A program made the translations under genes and the position numbers. This document shows, piece after piece, positions 43,412 through 54,479 of a stretch of DNA of 64,000 nucleotides. This DNA comes from Lunularia cruciata (Eukaryota; Streptophyta; Marchantiopsida; Lunulariales; Lunulariaceae). Under the pieces are notes generated by a model. That model worked only from the letters and a program-made list of their open reading frames with translations, did no database searches and was not told the origin of the DNA. The stretch is taken from the NCBI GenBank assembly GCA_948567375.1, contig OX419759.1, forward strand, positions 25,645,493 through 25,709,492, read 5' to 3'. The stretch's first letter is position 1; each line of letters opens with the position of its first letter.

Positions 43412-45990
43412 AGTGCAGCTTGCCTGGAAAAAATATTCAATGGTTATCATATATCAATACCAAATCACACTCTTGAACAACAACATGCTACATTCTCTTA
43501 TCATGCCTAACTTTCCATTGCTCTTGTACTTCCTTCATGGTTTGCATTTCACAATCTCTTTTCTCTTCTAACCACATTAGTTGATGAATTTGAAGATCTT
43601 GGCTTTGTTCCTCTAAAAATCATTTTGTCATAATGGGTCCAATATGATGGTACTTCAAATTCAACTGGTAGTATGGGATGCAATCCACATGTCAAGAAAT
43701 ATGGAGTTTGTTTGGTTGTTATCTTTTTGGTGGTTTTATTGCCCATAAAGCTGTAGGTAACTTCATGTCCCAATTGTAGGCATAGTTGACCATCATCTTG
43801 TTCAAAATTTTGTGCAAAAATTCATTCACTTTCTCCATTAGTCCATTTGCTTTTGGATTATAAGATGTCATCTTCCAATGTCTAATCAGGAAGAACTTAA
43901 TGGTTAATAAGTTCAAAAATGAGTCTCCCTATTACTGACCAATTCAAGAGGACATTTGTAAAATAAAAATGATGCTTGGAAGAAAAATTCTATGACTATA
44001 TCTGCATCATCTCTTTGTGAGTCGACTTCAACCATCTTGGTAGCATAATCAATGCAAACCAAGATGTGTCTCTTCCTTGTGAATCAAGTCACCAGTTGAA
44101 TCAGACCCACAAAATCGATTCCCCATTTCTCAAATGGGACCAATGGCAAAATTGGTCTCAAAGGCCACTAGGAAGTAGTTGTCAACTTTCTTGTTCTTTG
44201 ATAGGCTTTAGCTTTGGATATGGGCATGAGTATCCTTGTACATTGTAGGTCACCAATACTTTGACGAAAGAATTTTCTTTACCATATTCTTCAGGGCATA
44301 GTGTCCTCCCAATGCTTGTGAGGACTCAATTACTCCTCTGACTTTGTATGCTTCTACGCATCTCTAAAGTACTGCATCTTTGCCTATTTAAACAAGATGT
44401 TGCATTTTAGCTAGTATAGGCTCATTTTCTTGAGGATGATTGCCCTCTACTTTAGATCTAGTCCCTCAAGACATTGGCAAGTATGTATAGTGATATTTGG
44501 CTACATATCTCATACTTTGCATTGCCATCAAATGATATAACTCTTCATCAAGACACCAATCATTGACTTCCAAGTCTTTGTCTTGAGATTTTAACCTGGA
44601 TAGGAAGTCATCATTCAAATGTGAAGCTCCCTTCCTTACTTGTACAATATTGTGAATTCTTGTAACAACAAGATCCATCTTGCAATTTGCCAAAAAAAGT
44701 ATGCCTTCTTTACCAAATGTTGTAAAGCATAATGGTCCACATAGAAGACAAACTTGTTTTCCAACAAATAGTGGTAAAACTTCTTGCAAGCATACACCAT
44801 TTTGAGGGCTTCTCTTTCAGTCATAGGATAATTATTTTTTACAACTAAAAGTTGTCGGTTGGCATAATAGATCAGATAGTCTTTCTTCTTCTCATCCTTC
44901 TACCTTAAGACTACGCTGATTGCTATGGACAAAGCATCCACATACACATGAAAAGAGGCATCCCAATTTGGGACCCTAATAACTAGTGCTTCAACCAATT
45001 TCTTCTTCAATAGTTGGAAAGCTTCTTCTTGTTCAAAAAATCCACAAGCAATCTTTGGACTTCTTCAAAAGCTTTGTTAATGGTGCAACAAGCACCATGT
45101 AATTTGATACAAAGCGTCTATAGTATCCAACATGTCCCAAGAAGGCCCTCAGCTCCAAAATGCTTTTAGGGGATTCTAAAGCTAAGATGACTTTCACCTT
45201 CTTGACATCAACTTCAATACCTCAACTTGAAACCCGATGCCCTAGAAGAATACCTTCCTTCATTGCAAATATGGATGTAATGAAAAGCTGGAAAATTGAC
45301 ACCTTTCAAAAGTTTGGCAAAGGTAATCCAAATGTACTTCTCTTTGACAAAACACACAAAAATCAATGAAGACTTCCACAAATTTTTGTAGAAAATCTTT
45401 GAAGATTGCATTGATCACTTGCTAGAAAGTAGTGGGAGCATGACACAACCCAAGGGGCATTTTATTGTAAGAAAAAGTGCCCCAATCAATAATGAATGTG
45501 GTTTTATCCTTGTCTTCTTCTCAAATAGATACTTGATTATAGCGTAAAAATCATCAAGAAAACCATAGCAAGGGTGACCATCTATTTGGTCCAAAATTGT
45601 ACCAATAAAAGGTAAGGGATGATGATCATTCCTTGTAATTGCATTCAACTTGTGGAAGTCTTGGCACATGCAAATCTTCCCAATCTTCTTCTTTGGAGCA
45701 ATGAAAATGAGGGAAACCCATTCATTGCTCAAGATAGGAAAGATTAGTTTGGCTCTTAAGTACTTATTTTTTCATCTTTCATTAAAAGCAAGTACTTTGG
45801 GTTCAGATGGTACTATCTTTGCCAAACTGGAATTGCACCTTCAATCAAATCAATTTGGTGTTCTCCAGTTGATGCGGAATACCCAGCATTTGATCAATCA
45901 GCCAGTCAAATACATCTTGGTACTCAAGAAAAAAGGCGATGTATCTTGCTAACTCCTCCAAAGTGACTCTCTAAAATTTTTCAAGATGTT
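43412..45990 (-). pseudogene. pol: D2 pol: RT, RNase H, integrase (heavily mutated)
   Basis: Minus-strand match to D3 pol (61851-63941). RT fragments at 45732-45200, including HPLPFIGTILDQI; RNase H at 44990-44600 (MTEREALKMVYACKKFYHYL); integrase C-terminal part at 43916-43549 (YNPKANGLMEKVNEF, with the catalytic Glu region). Many stops and indels; much older than the A copies. Confidence 0.85.
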
Positions 45991-47199
45991 GTCCTATCCA
46001 AAGGAAAAATTTAGAAAACTTTTCCTTTGGATAGGAGAACATCTTGACAGTCATTGAGGTTGATGACTCCCTCAATATGATTGCCTTGGCTTAACCTAAG
46101 TTAAATAGCAGTTAAAAAACCTTCTTCCAAATTTTTTTCACTTGAGGTAATGTCATATAGGTCTTTGTCTTGGACCTCCACCTTGTAGCACTCCAAGTAA
46201 TTCACTTGGACTTCTTCTTTGGAGTCTTTGGAAGACAAAGATGATGAATCTTTGGATTCATCTTCATCTTGTGACAAAGTTGTTTCTTTGAGGTGGGGAC
46301 ACTTTGTCCAACATATAGTCACCAACTTCTGGTCTTTGGATGAGATATCCTTGAACCTGAGCTTTTGCTGGTGCCAATCCACAACAACTTGGGCATTGTA
46401 CAACCAGGGTCTTCAAATCAACAACATATAACCAATCTTGGTCACTGGTCTTAACACAATGTTGTTCAACTTAAATGGCACTCCTTTGATGATTGTAGTG
46501 ATGTTTGACAGCATGCCAAAAGGCAGTCTCTTGGTTTGGTCCAAAAACTTCAAAATTTAGGATGTAGGCTCAAAAGTATGGTACCCCAAATGATGTGCGG
46601 TGCCCTCCATCATGACATTTATACTAGAACCTAAATCAATGGGTATTGATGTAATCATGCAACCCGTGATCTCCACATCCACTTTGGGAGATCCCAAATC
46701 TTCTTGTTCAATATGATAGATAGCCAAATAAGTCTTTCTTGGTCATCACCCTTACATTTTTGTGGGCCAAACTTACCTGCTTCTTATAAAGCTTGTTGTC
46801 CTCCTACAATTGCTCAAATGTGACATTAGCATTCATGGATGCAAAATCTACTACAATATCATATTAGAGTACTTCTCCAACTTCACCTTCTTTGCCTTTG
46901 ACTTTGGGTTAGAAGTCTCTCCTCATTCAAACTAGACTTTGGAGCACTTCATAATGGGGATTGGAGTACCGGTGGTCTTGACCTGAGGTTCTTCAGTTTT
47001 ACTCACCTTTGCTTGGATCAGATCCTTGACTTTGGATCTGATGTCAGTCAGAAACAATGGAGGCTTTGTCTTTGTACCCTCCTCCAAACTCATCTCCCAA
47101 GTTCTTTGTATTGCCTCTTGTATTTCTTTTTACAAGGCATTGGCTTTAGCTTTAGCTAGAATTTTCTCCTCCTTCACAAAAAGGATAGCTTTTGGGTGT
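45991..47199 (-). pseudogene. D2 protease region
   Basis: Same block as D1 5351-6256. WHQQKLRFKDISSKDQK at about 46380-46330; acidic linker EDESKDSSSLSSKDSK near 46270. The protease active site near 46620-46650 is degraded. Interrupted at 47199 by the A solo LTR. Confidence 0.7.
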
Positions 47200-47891
47200 T
47201 GTAACACCCATTTGTGCATGTGTGTGGTATTGTGATATTTAGCTTGGTATTACAAGTACTTGACATATATTATTTATGTAGAGATAAAGGATGGTTCTAC
47301 ATTAGTCATGATTAGCTAAATTTAGTCATAGCTAAGATAGAGGGTACCTTACTTTAGAAGAAGTGGAAAAGATGAGCACCACTATTTTGGATTCTAATGT
47401 GTTGACTTGGTATTATTCCTAGGTGTTTGGCTTTGAGGAAAGAGTTGAGAACTCTTAGACCCGTGAGCCATTTTGTTTTGGATTCTTCTATAGTACAAGG
47501 ATAGCCCACGTGAAGTAATCCTTGACTTAGTGGTTGGGTCAAGATAAGATCACATGCTTAGTGGAATATGCCCATGTGGATGGATATTCCTTTATACTTT
47601 TTGACTTTACTTGACTTTTAGCCTAGTAACTCGAGTTACTCCAATAATTAGTAACTTTGGTGTATAACTATTTCACAAGTATATAAACAAGGGGGTGAGG
47701 AAATAATCATCATCCTTTCATTTGCAACTATCTCTCTCTCATTGAGTTCTCTAGTGAGCAATGTCTTGAGTCTTGGAGTGTTAGCCTTGAGTAGTATGAT
47801 GGAGTTCGGGTTCCTTGCCTTCTTAGTCCATGGTGCGCTACCATAATAACCATCAGAGGTTCATCCTGAGTGAGAGACAAGCCGGCTCACA
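47200..47891 (+). repeat. Family-A solo LTR in D2
   Basis: 692 bp, TGTAACACCC to GGCTCACA, no internal sequence. Flanks are GTGT (47196-47199) and ATGC (47892-47895). The uninterrupted D1 homologue has GTGC at the site (8239-8242), so the 4-bp target duplication has decayed by one C-to-T and one G-to-A change. Confidence 0.92.
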
Positions 47892-49301
47892 ATGCAGCCT
47901 CTTTGCCTTTTGTGAAGATAAAGATGTAGTGCTCACTTCTTCAAGATCATGCATCTTCTTATCGGAGCGTGTCTCAGCTTTCAGAATTTTGATGTGCAAC
48001 AATTCTCCTTATGAGGCCAAACTTCCTTCTTGAGGTCTCTCCTCCTCAAGAGTTATACAATTTACATTAGTATCCCCTTTTGATTGGAGTGTAGTGCACT
48101 TTGTTAGAAATTGTACATACTTTACCAGTGGCTTTGAGTTAGGTGGTTGAGGGCATCAATTTCCAATGTGGACAAATCTTATCAATTTCCACTAAGTGAA
48201 ACGTACCCAATCTGATGCCTTGGCTCAAGGTAATTTGAAGACCAATGGCCTATAAAACCACAATTATAACATGCCCTTGGTGCAGCATTTTGAGGCCTAT
48301 TCTGGCCGCCCATCAATGGTCTTTGTTGAGGAGTATTATTGTTATACTCCCTTGGTCCATACCTTGGACCTTGGTACAATGTGGTCACCTAAGGCTATAC
48401 CTCTTGGGTTTGGTACACTGCCTCTTCTTTCTTACTTTAGTCCCATCTTGGAACCCAATCAATTTGCTACATTGGAAATGCATTTTGGATCAAACACTCT
48501 ATGTTGGCATGGCCTGGTTTGCCACAGGCAGTGCACCATACATTGGGTCTACCAAATAGAGGCTTCCTTTGGTCCTTTGCTCCAATCATTTGGATCTTAA
48601 AATCTGCAAACTATTTTATAAAAGTCTTCAGCTTAGTGTTGGTCTTATTTACAACTTTTGTTGGAGTGTCAATGGTTTCTTTCCTCCTTGCCTTCATATT
48701 CTTCTTGGCTTTGAATCTTCTTTGGATTTTGAAGAAGAATTAGAAGACGTGGAGGATTCTTTGAAAGAAGGGAAGGTATTGCAAGAAGCTCTTCTTCTGG
48801 GCTTCTTGCCTTTCTTCTCCTAATTCCTTTGGTTGCTTAAAGAATGAGAGTGAGCTGCCTCATATTGGTTAACATGTTTGAGAATTTTGTCCAAGGAAGT
48901 GACATTCTCTCCTTAGCAAAAATCCAAATCTTTGGTGATAAACCTCCACTGAACTAGGTGATGTCTTGGGCATCGGAGTAACCCATCACACCAAATTGCT
49001 TTGTTACTTGGTTTAGTAGGGCCTTGAACCACTTAGAGTAGTCTCTCAACTTCTCCTTCTTTCCTTGGTCCAAATCATTGAGTGTTGCAAAGACACTCAT
49101 GTCATACTCAACTTCCCAAAATTGTTCTAGGAAATTGTTTCTCAAGTCCACCAATTAGTTAGTGTGAATCCCTTCTAAGTTATGTGGGTGTACCAACTTT
49201 GAGCTTTCTTTTGGAGCACACTTGGAAAAATGCACAGCTGGTCAGCAAAGTCATGCTCCATATGGGCAAAGGAGATGACATCAAATTCTTAATGAATTCA
49301 T
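47892..49301 (-). pseudogene. gag: D2 gag, central and nucleocapsid parts
   Basis: Minus-strand gag: capsid-like LRDYSKWFKALLNQVTKQFG (about 49060) and GYSDAQDIT, a basic/serine linker, then knuckle CYNCGFIGHWSSN near 48270 (last Cys mutated to Tyr). Homologous to D1 8213-9822. The N-terminal part continues at 53091 beyond the solo LTR. Confidence 0.78.
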
Positions 49302-49306
49302 CAGGA

Positions 49307-52300
49307 TGTGACAACCCGGAAAATATCACTTTTGCGGTAATTGGGTAAGTAAAGTTTGTTCCCGTAGAGATACGAGTCAGAAATGTCCAAATACAAATCA
49401 AAGTAACCATGTAGTTCTTCTTGGTTGCGTCTTTAATCTCTCAGGTACAAACCACACCCAAAAGAGAGTAACAAGCACTGACTCGCAATCTTGTTACAAA
49501 TTAACACTTCTTAATCACAACTCCATCAAATCTTTCCAAACAATCTTGATTGTGATGATTCAGGCTCTCCCAAAAGTAGCACTTCACTACAAAACAACTT
49601 CACCTCAAAATTGTGTTCCACCCCTCCATTGAAGGCACAACTTCCTCGATCAAAATTGCTTCACATCAACTTCGCACTGCACTCACAAATGCAAAATACT
49701 ACCAACACTACAATTCCTCTCAGATCTGTCAAGGCATTGCTTCGATTGCACTTCACTCAAGATCAAACACACAAAATGAAGATCAAGGCTGTGGAATCCA
49801 ACATCCAACAAGCACACTGACTTGCACTTCAAATTTCTCCAAACACTCACAAACACAATTGCAAAGCTGATACTCGGAATCAAGCTTAAGCGACGAGCAC
49901 TGCTTCATAGCACTTTGCTTTATCTATTCTCAAAAATAATGAGCACTAAACACAATTCTCTACGAATGCTACTCTTAAGTAGTAAACAAATCGACAGTTC
50001 TAACAACTATACCGTTCTACAACAACTGTTCTAACCTGCAGATCCAAAATGACAATACACCTCTTCATATCTGCCTCTTCAAATCTCAAATCGGTTACTA
50101 ATCCAATCCGATGTCTACTTCTTCCTCGGCTTTCAAACCCGAACCCGAAGTAATCTTACTTCCTATCACTTTTTCCTCGACTTTCAGATCTCCTACTTCA
50201 TCTACCAATTCCAGCAATTTTCTTTCCTGATCTGAAATTCCACTAGTGGGTAATCTATCTAACTCCTTATCTCCCGACCCACTCTTCTCTAATGTCTCCA
50301 TCGGTAACTCCGAAGACATTTGGACTCCTATGTTATCTACTTTGGGTTTTGCTTCAACATCTTTCCAAAGCTTTTCTATCTCTATTTTCACTAAGTCTAG
50401 TCTAATCAAAATGTTAGCTTCTACTTCTAATATCTTCCTATCTACACGAGTTCTCAATTTAATCAACAAGGCATTCATCTTGGTGTCTTTTGCCTATCTT
50501 TGCCTTGTCTCCTGCACCAACAATTTCAACTCGTGCAATCTCGTCTCTTCAATTTGAATGTTGGCCTCTGTACTCAACATTGCATTCATCGGGAGGACAA
50601 TTTCCTTTATTGGCTCCAATCTTGTCTTCCTTTCTTGTTCCCAATCTGCAAGCCAGTCCTCTCTGTACATTGCCAACTCTTCCTCGAATTTGGCTTTCAC
50701 TGTCTCCTTCTCCTTCTCCTTCTGTACTACCTTCTCCTCCTGATTACGAAGTAACTCTCGTAATTGGTCTTCTTCTCTGTATCGTGCCGCCAACTCTCAT
50801 TGCCAGAGTTGTTTCTTCTCCTCCATACTCTCCATCACTCTATCTAGCTCTTGATCCTTCACTGCTACTCTTGCCATAGCATGGATAACTTCTACTCTTG
50901 AATCAGCAAATTGCTGCTTCAAGATCTTGTATTCAGCTACTTGTCTCTCCCTTGCTATGTCACTCTTCTTCACAAGCTCCTCTTGATAGCTCACTTCTCT
51001 CTTTAGGTCTTCAATTACCTGACTTCTCTCTACTACCTCTGCTCGTAGTACTTCCCTTTCCTCCTCACCTCGGGTTACACCCTTCTTTAACTCCGAGTTC
51101 TCTTCGTCTAGTCGCGCTAACACCTGCAACACAATCTTCACCTCTGGACACATCGACTGCATCTCCCTCTTCTTGTGCTCCAACCTCACCAACAATGGAC
51201 ACACAATCTCCTGTAGGTACTCCACTCCATTTCTCGCAACTACTTCTTCCTGCATAGAAATCTCCTTCCTTACCTCTTCTTTACCCGATACTCGCCTTCT
51301 CCTTTGCAGTCTTCGTATTGGAATTGACGCCTCACTGCCCGAGCTTTCTCTGACCTCTTCCTTCACTTTACTTGGCCCCGCTTCACACTTTGCCTTACGT
51401 CTTGAGTGAACTCCTCGCTGTACTACGATCTTCCTTTCCTTGGGCACAGTTACTTTGTCCTCCAACTGTGTGTTGTCTTCGGCCTCCATCTCAGCGTGCA
51501 CTTCTTCCTCCTCATATTCATTAGCTGTTGGCACCGAGGTCATCTCTCCCACTTCATCACTATCGCTGCTTGTATCTCCACTCTGCAACGTTAGCTCAGG
51601 CTCCTCCTCGTGTTTCAAGTCTTCCGTTTTGAGCTCGGCATCTCCTTTTGAGTCCTCATCCTCCGACTCAATCACCATCATACTTTGCCTCGGGTTACTT
51701 CTTTGCATCTTCCGAGGTTTCTTGCTATCTTTGGCTTCTCCTTGCCGACTTTGCTTCTTTGTCAGGGTACTCACTGCGACCTTCACGTTCTTCCCTATCT
51801 TCGCGTAGTAGTCATCGGTGCTCCTGATTTGGAGAATGTACTGCTGTTCCTCAATATCGACCTCCTTTTGCACATCTGGATGGAAGTGCAACACCATCCT
51901 AGTGCGCTCCACCAAATTCAGCAAGTTGAGCCTAAGGTAGAAGTGTGCTGCAAACAGCATGATGTAGTGTGGAGGTGACTTATCCCACAAATTCCAGACC
52001 ATTTGCCTTGTTCTCCCGTGAAAACACCTCGCCCAATTGATTGGTTCTCTTGCAAAAAAATTATGGAAGAACACCGCTTGGTGTTTCATCACATAAGTGG
52101 TTCTCTCTGGCTTCAGGATAGCCATCAGAGCACTCACGATCCCTCTCTTCATAGGGTCTTTGTAGCTCTCAACCTTGTACCCATTCTTTGTCCATTTTGA
52201 CGAGAAGGCATCTCTCACCTCCTGAGTTTCCTGGCCTATCTCTCCCTTTCCCAAGAACGTGGCTCCCTACTCCAAGCCTGCTTCCTTCCCGAGTACAAGT

Positions 52301-53085
52301 CTCCAATCCGACTCTGTCCAGCAAGCCGGATTTCCTCTCTTCCCCTCTTCCTTGGGTCCATCGAGACACTTACTCTCGATGATTTTTGTCATGAGTCCTG
52401 GAAAACTTACGTTCCAGTTCCATGCCAGAAAGGTGATCCGAAGTCGGATCAAGACTTCAATCCTTGCTATCACATCTAACCTCCGAATCGCATGATTTCT
52501 CACTACAAATTTGGAGTTCTTCTTCCCTCCTCCCATCTCTTCTACTTTCTCACTTTCTCTCGGTTTCACTCTTGCGACTTCGCCCTTGCGCACTAACACA
52601 ATCCCAACTTTATTTCCCTTTCCCTGATCACCTACAAGATGACTTCTCAACGGCAAAGGAAAATTACTCGACATTTTGTCATTGCAGTTTTGTTTTTTAT
52701 AGAGTGGCGCTTCTTTGTCTTTCGTCGCTTTGATTTTCTACTGAGAAATCACACCTCCGGCATGCACTTGTCACTATCAATAAACCTTTGCGCGTATGGG
52801 CCGCCAGTTTTTAAACGGCCCCTTCTTAAATTTCTCACTCCGACAAAAGGTTGTTAGACTGTCTTCGCCTCGGGTTGAGCTCCCCCCGATACGAAGACAA
52901 TTTACTTCGGGTTGTATGCTGACAGGGCATTTCCGAGTACTTTGCCTTATGACCTAAAGTCACTTTACTTCGGGTTTCATCCCGAAGACTCTTTCCTTCG
53001 TCTTCTTTGGCCATATAGGTGCAATTTGACTTCTTTGTACACTTCTTCTCCTTTATTTTGAGAAAAAAAAAATGTGGGCACCACA
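49307..53085 (-). mobile_element. Family-D solo LTR (3.78 kb) inserted in D2 gag
   Basis: On the minus strand it starts TGTGGTGCCCACATTTTT (53085) and ends CCGGGTTGTCACA (49307); flanked by CAGGA on both sides (49302-49306 and 53086-53090), a 5-bp target duplication. Removing it rejoins D2 gag codons on either side. Length matches the D3 3' LTR (3772 bp). It contains the long LTR ORF (50098-52674), leaving about 410 bp of U3 upstream and about 790 bp downstream. Confidence 0.9.
50098..52674 (-). pseudogene. D solo-LTR ORF: ~858-aa LTR-encoded protein, three internal stops
   Basis: One frame from the ATG at 52674 to the stop at 50098 is interrupted only by stops at about 52267, 50797 and 50494, with no frameshift. 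The D3 LTR has the same frame with stops at other places. Layout: N-terminal globular region (about residues 1-270; ESDWRLVLGKEAG, INWARCFHGRTRQMVWNL), an acidic Ser/Glu-rich middle (ESEDEDSKGD, LTLQSGDTSSDSDE), a basic patch (RRLQRRRRV), then a long heptad-rich coiled-coil (ENSELKKGVTRGEEEREVL, LKREVSYQEELVKKSD), and a C-terminal tail GLKAEEEVDIGLD. The N-terminal part loosely recalls the putative plant transposon protein family; I cannot confirm it. Role unknown. Confidence 0.75.
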
Positions 53086-53090
53086 CAGGA

Positions 53091-53800
53091 TCTTCATCTT
53101 GCTCTGTTTCCATATACTTTTGATAAGTGTGTCGGGTAATGGGTACCAAAATCATTCTTTAACTATGAGAAATAGGTTGCAATAATGTGGGGCTTGATGG
53201 ACCCAAGGTATTGGCTGGTGTTTGTTTGTCAAATTCAGCCCAAGGATTTACCAAGTTCAAAGTAGGGTCTTTGTCAACAAGTTCTTCTTCTATAGGTACG
53301 TTGATTTCAACCTGAATCAGAGATAGAGATTCAATATCTTCAGATTGCTCTTTAAGATCTCTTCAAACAAGTCAAGGAATTGTATGGAGAAGTATTGACA
53401 CTCTTCTTTTGTCAAAAGTTGTGTTGTCTTCTCACAAATGAATTCTTTTATGAAATCAGCTCCCTTGACAGCTCTTGAAAAAGTCGGTGTATTGGGTCAC
53501 AACAAATACGTTTGTCTTCTTACATCTTTCTTCTTCTTGGGATTTGGAGACACAAAGTAGCCTTGCCATCTGATCTTTTGTTTCTTTTGCTTGAGGTCCT
53601 TCAAGGCTTCTTGAACTTTATGAAGAAGTTGCAAATCCAACGCCTTTTTCTCAACTTTGTCAAAGGTGTATTGGCTCTTCTGGCATTCTTCTTCTTCACA
53701 ATGCAAAGTTTGTTTACAAACTCTCTCTTCATGTTTTTCTCTCAATCCAAACATTCATATTGGTTCATGCACTTTGTATCCTTTTACTCCCAAGATTGGT
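53091..53800 (-). pseudogene. gag: D2 gag N-terminal part and pre-gag segment
   Basis: Continues D2 gag upstream of the solo LTR: NPWAEFDKQTPANTLGPSSP near 53250 and the YMETEQDEDP end at 53091. Further upstream an 85-codon stretch (53754-53497), rich in Lys/Glu with possible coiled-coil character (VEKKALDLQLLHKVQEALKD), may be the start of gag. Frameshifts and stops throughout. Confidence 0.6.
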
Positions 53801-53819
53801 ATCCCCGCTAGTGACACCA
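53801..53819 (-). promoter_or_regulatory. Candidate D2 primer-binding site
   Basis: Minus strand TGGTGTCACTAGCGGGGAT, about 7 bp inside the D2 5' LTR end. It has the TGG start and GC-rich body expected of a tRNA-complementary site; I cannot assign the tRNA. Confidence 0.45.
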
Positions 53820-53826
53820 AAAATCA

Positions 53827-54479
53827 AATGACAACCTAGCAAGTATCACTTTTGTGGTAATTAGTAAGTAAAGTGCATTCCCACAAAGAAATGAGTCAAA
53901 ATGGTAAAAAATGGTCAACTACAAAGTAAAAAGTAACAAATCAGTTCTTCTTGGTTGTGTCTTCAATCTCTTAGGTAGAAACCACACCTAGAAGAGAATA
54001 ACAATCATTGACTTGAAGTCTTATCACAAATAACACTCCCATAATCACAACTTTATCAAATCTTTCCAAACAATCTTGATTGTGATGATTCAGATTCTCT
54101 CAAAGAAGGCTACATCACTACAAAATGACTTTACCTCAGAACTTTGTTCCACCTCTCCACTAAAGGCACAACTTCCTTGATCAAAATTGCTTTGCATCAA
54201 TCCGGTAATGCACTCACTATTGCAAAATACAATTAATACTACAATTCCTCATGGATCTATCAAGGCATTGCTTCAATTGCTATTCACTCAAGATCAAACA
54301 CACAAAGTGAAATCAGAAATGTGGAATCCAACATCCAACACTCAGATTTGCACTTTGAAATTCTCCAAACACTCACAAACACACACACAAGATTGACACT
54401 TGAACTTAAAAGTTGAAATGATGAGCACTGAGTTACAACACTTTGCTTTACTGAACTTTGAAAAAGTAAACATTGAACA
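53827..54479 (-). repeat. D2 5' LTR fragment (3' ~650 bp)
   Basis: Matches the 49307-49960 and 57888-58540 ends of the D LTRs. At 54480 a second D LTR terminus begins, so the D2 5' LTR is interrupted by D4 and its remainder would be beyond the right edge. Confidence 0.75.

Larger units (their letters stand above)
41748..54479 (-). mobile_element. D2: family-D gypsy element, degraded and interrupted
   Basis: Minus-strand order: 5' LTR piece (54479-53827), primer site, gag (with a solo D LTR inserted at 53085-49307), protease region (with a solo A LTR inserted at 47891-47200), RT, RNase H, integrase, then a 3' LTR fragment ending at 41748. Coding is full of stops. The A and D insertions keep their target duplications and the D2 frame is traceable across them. 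Confidence 0.85.

Noticed and set aside
51685-51978. Plus-strand ORFs across the D LTRs (for example 50898-51257, 51440-51808)
   Set aside because: Low-complexity Ser/Leu/Pro-rich antisense of the acidic and coiled-coil coding in the LTR ORF.
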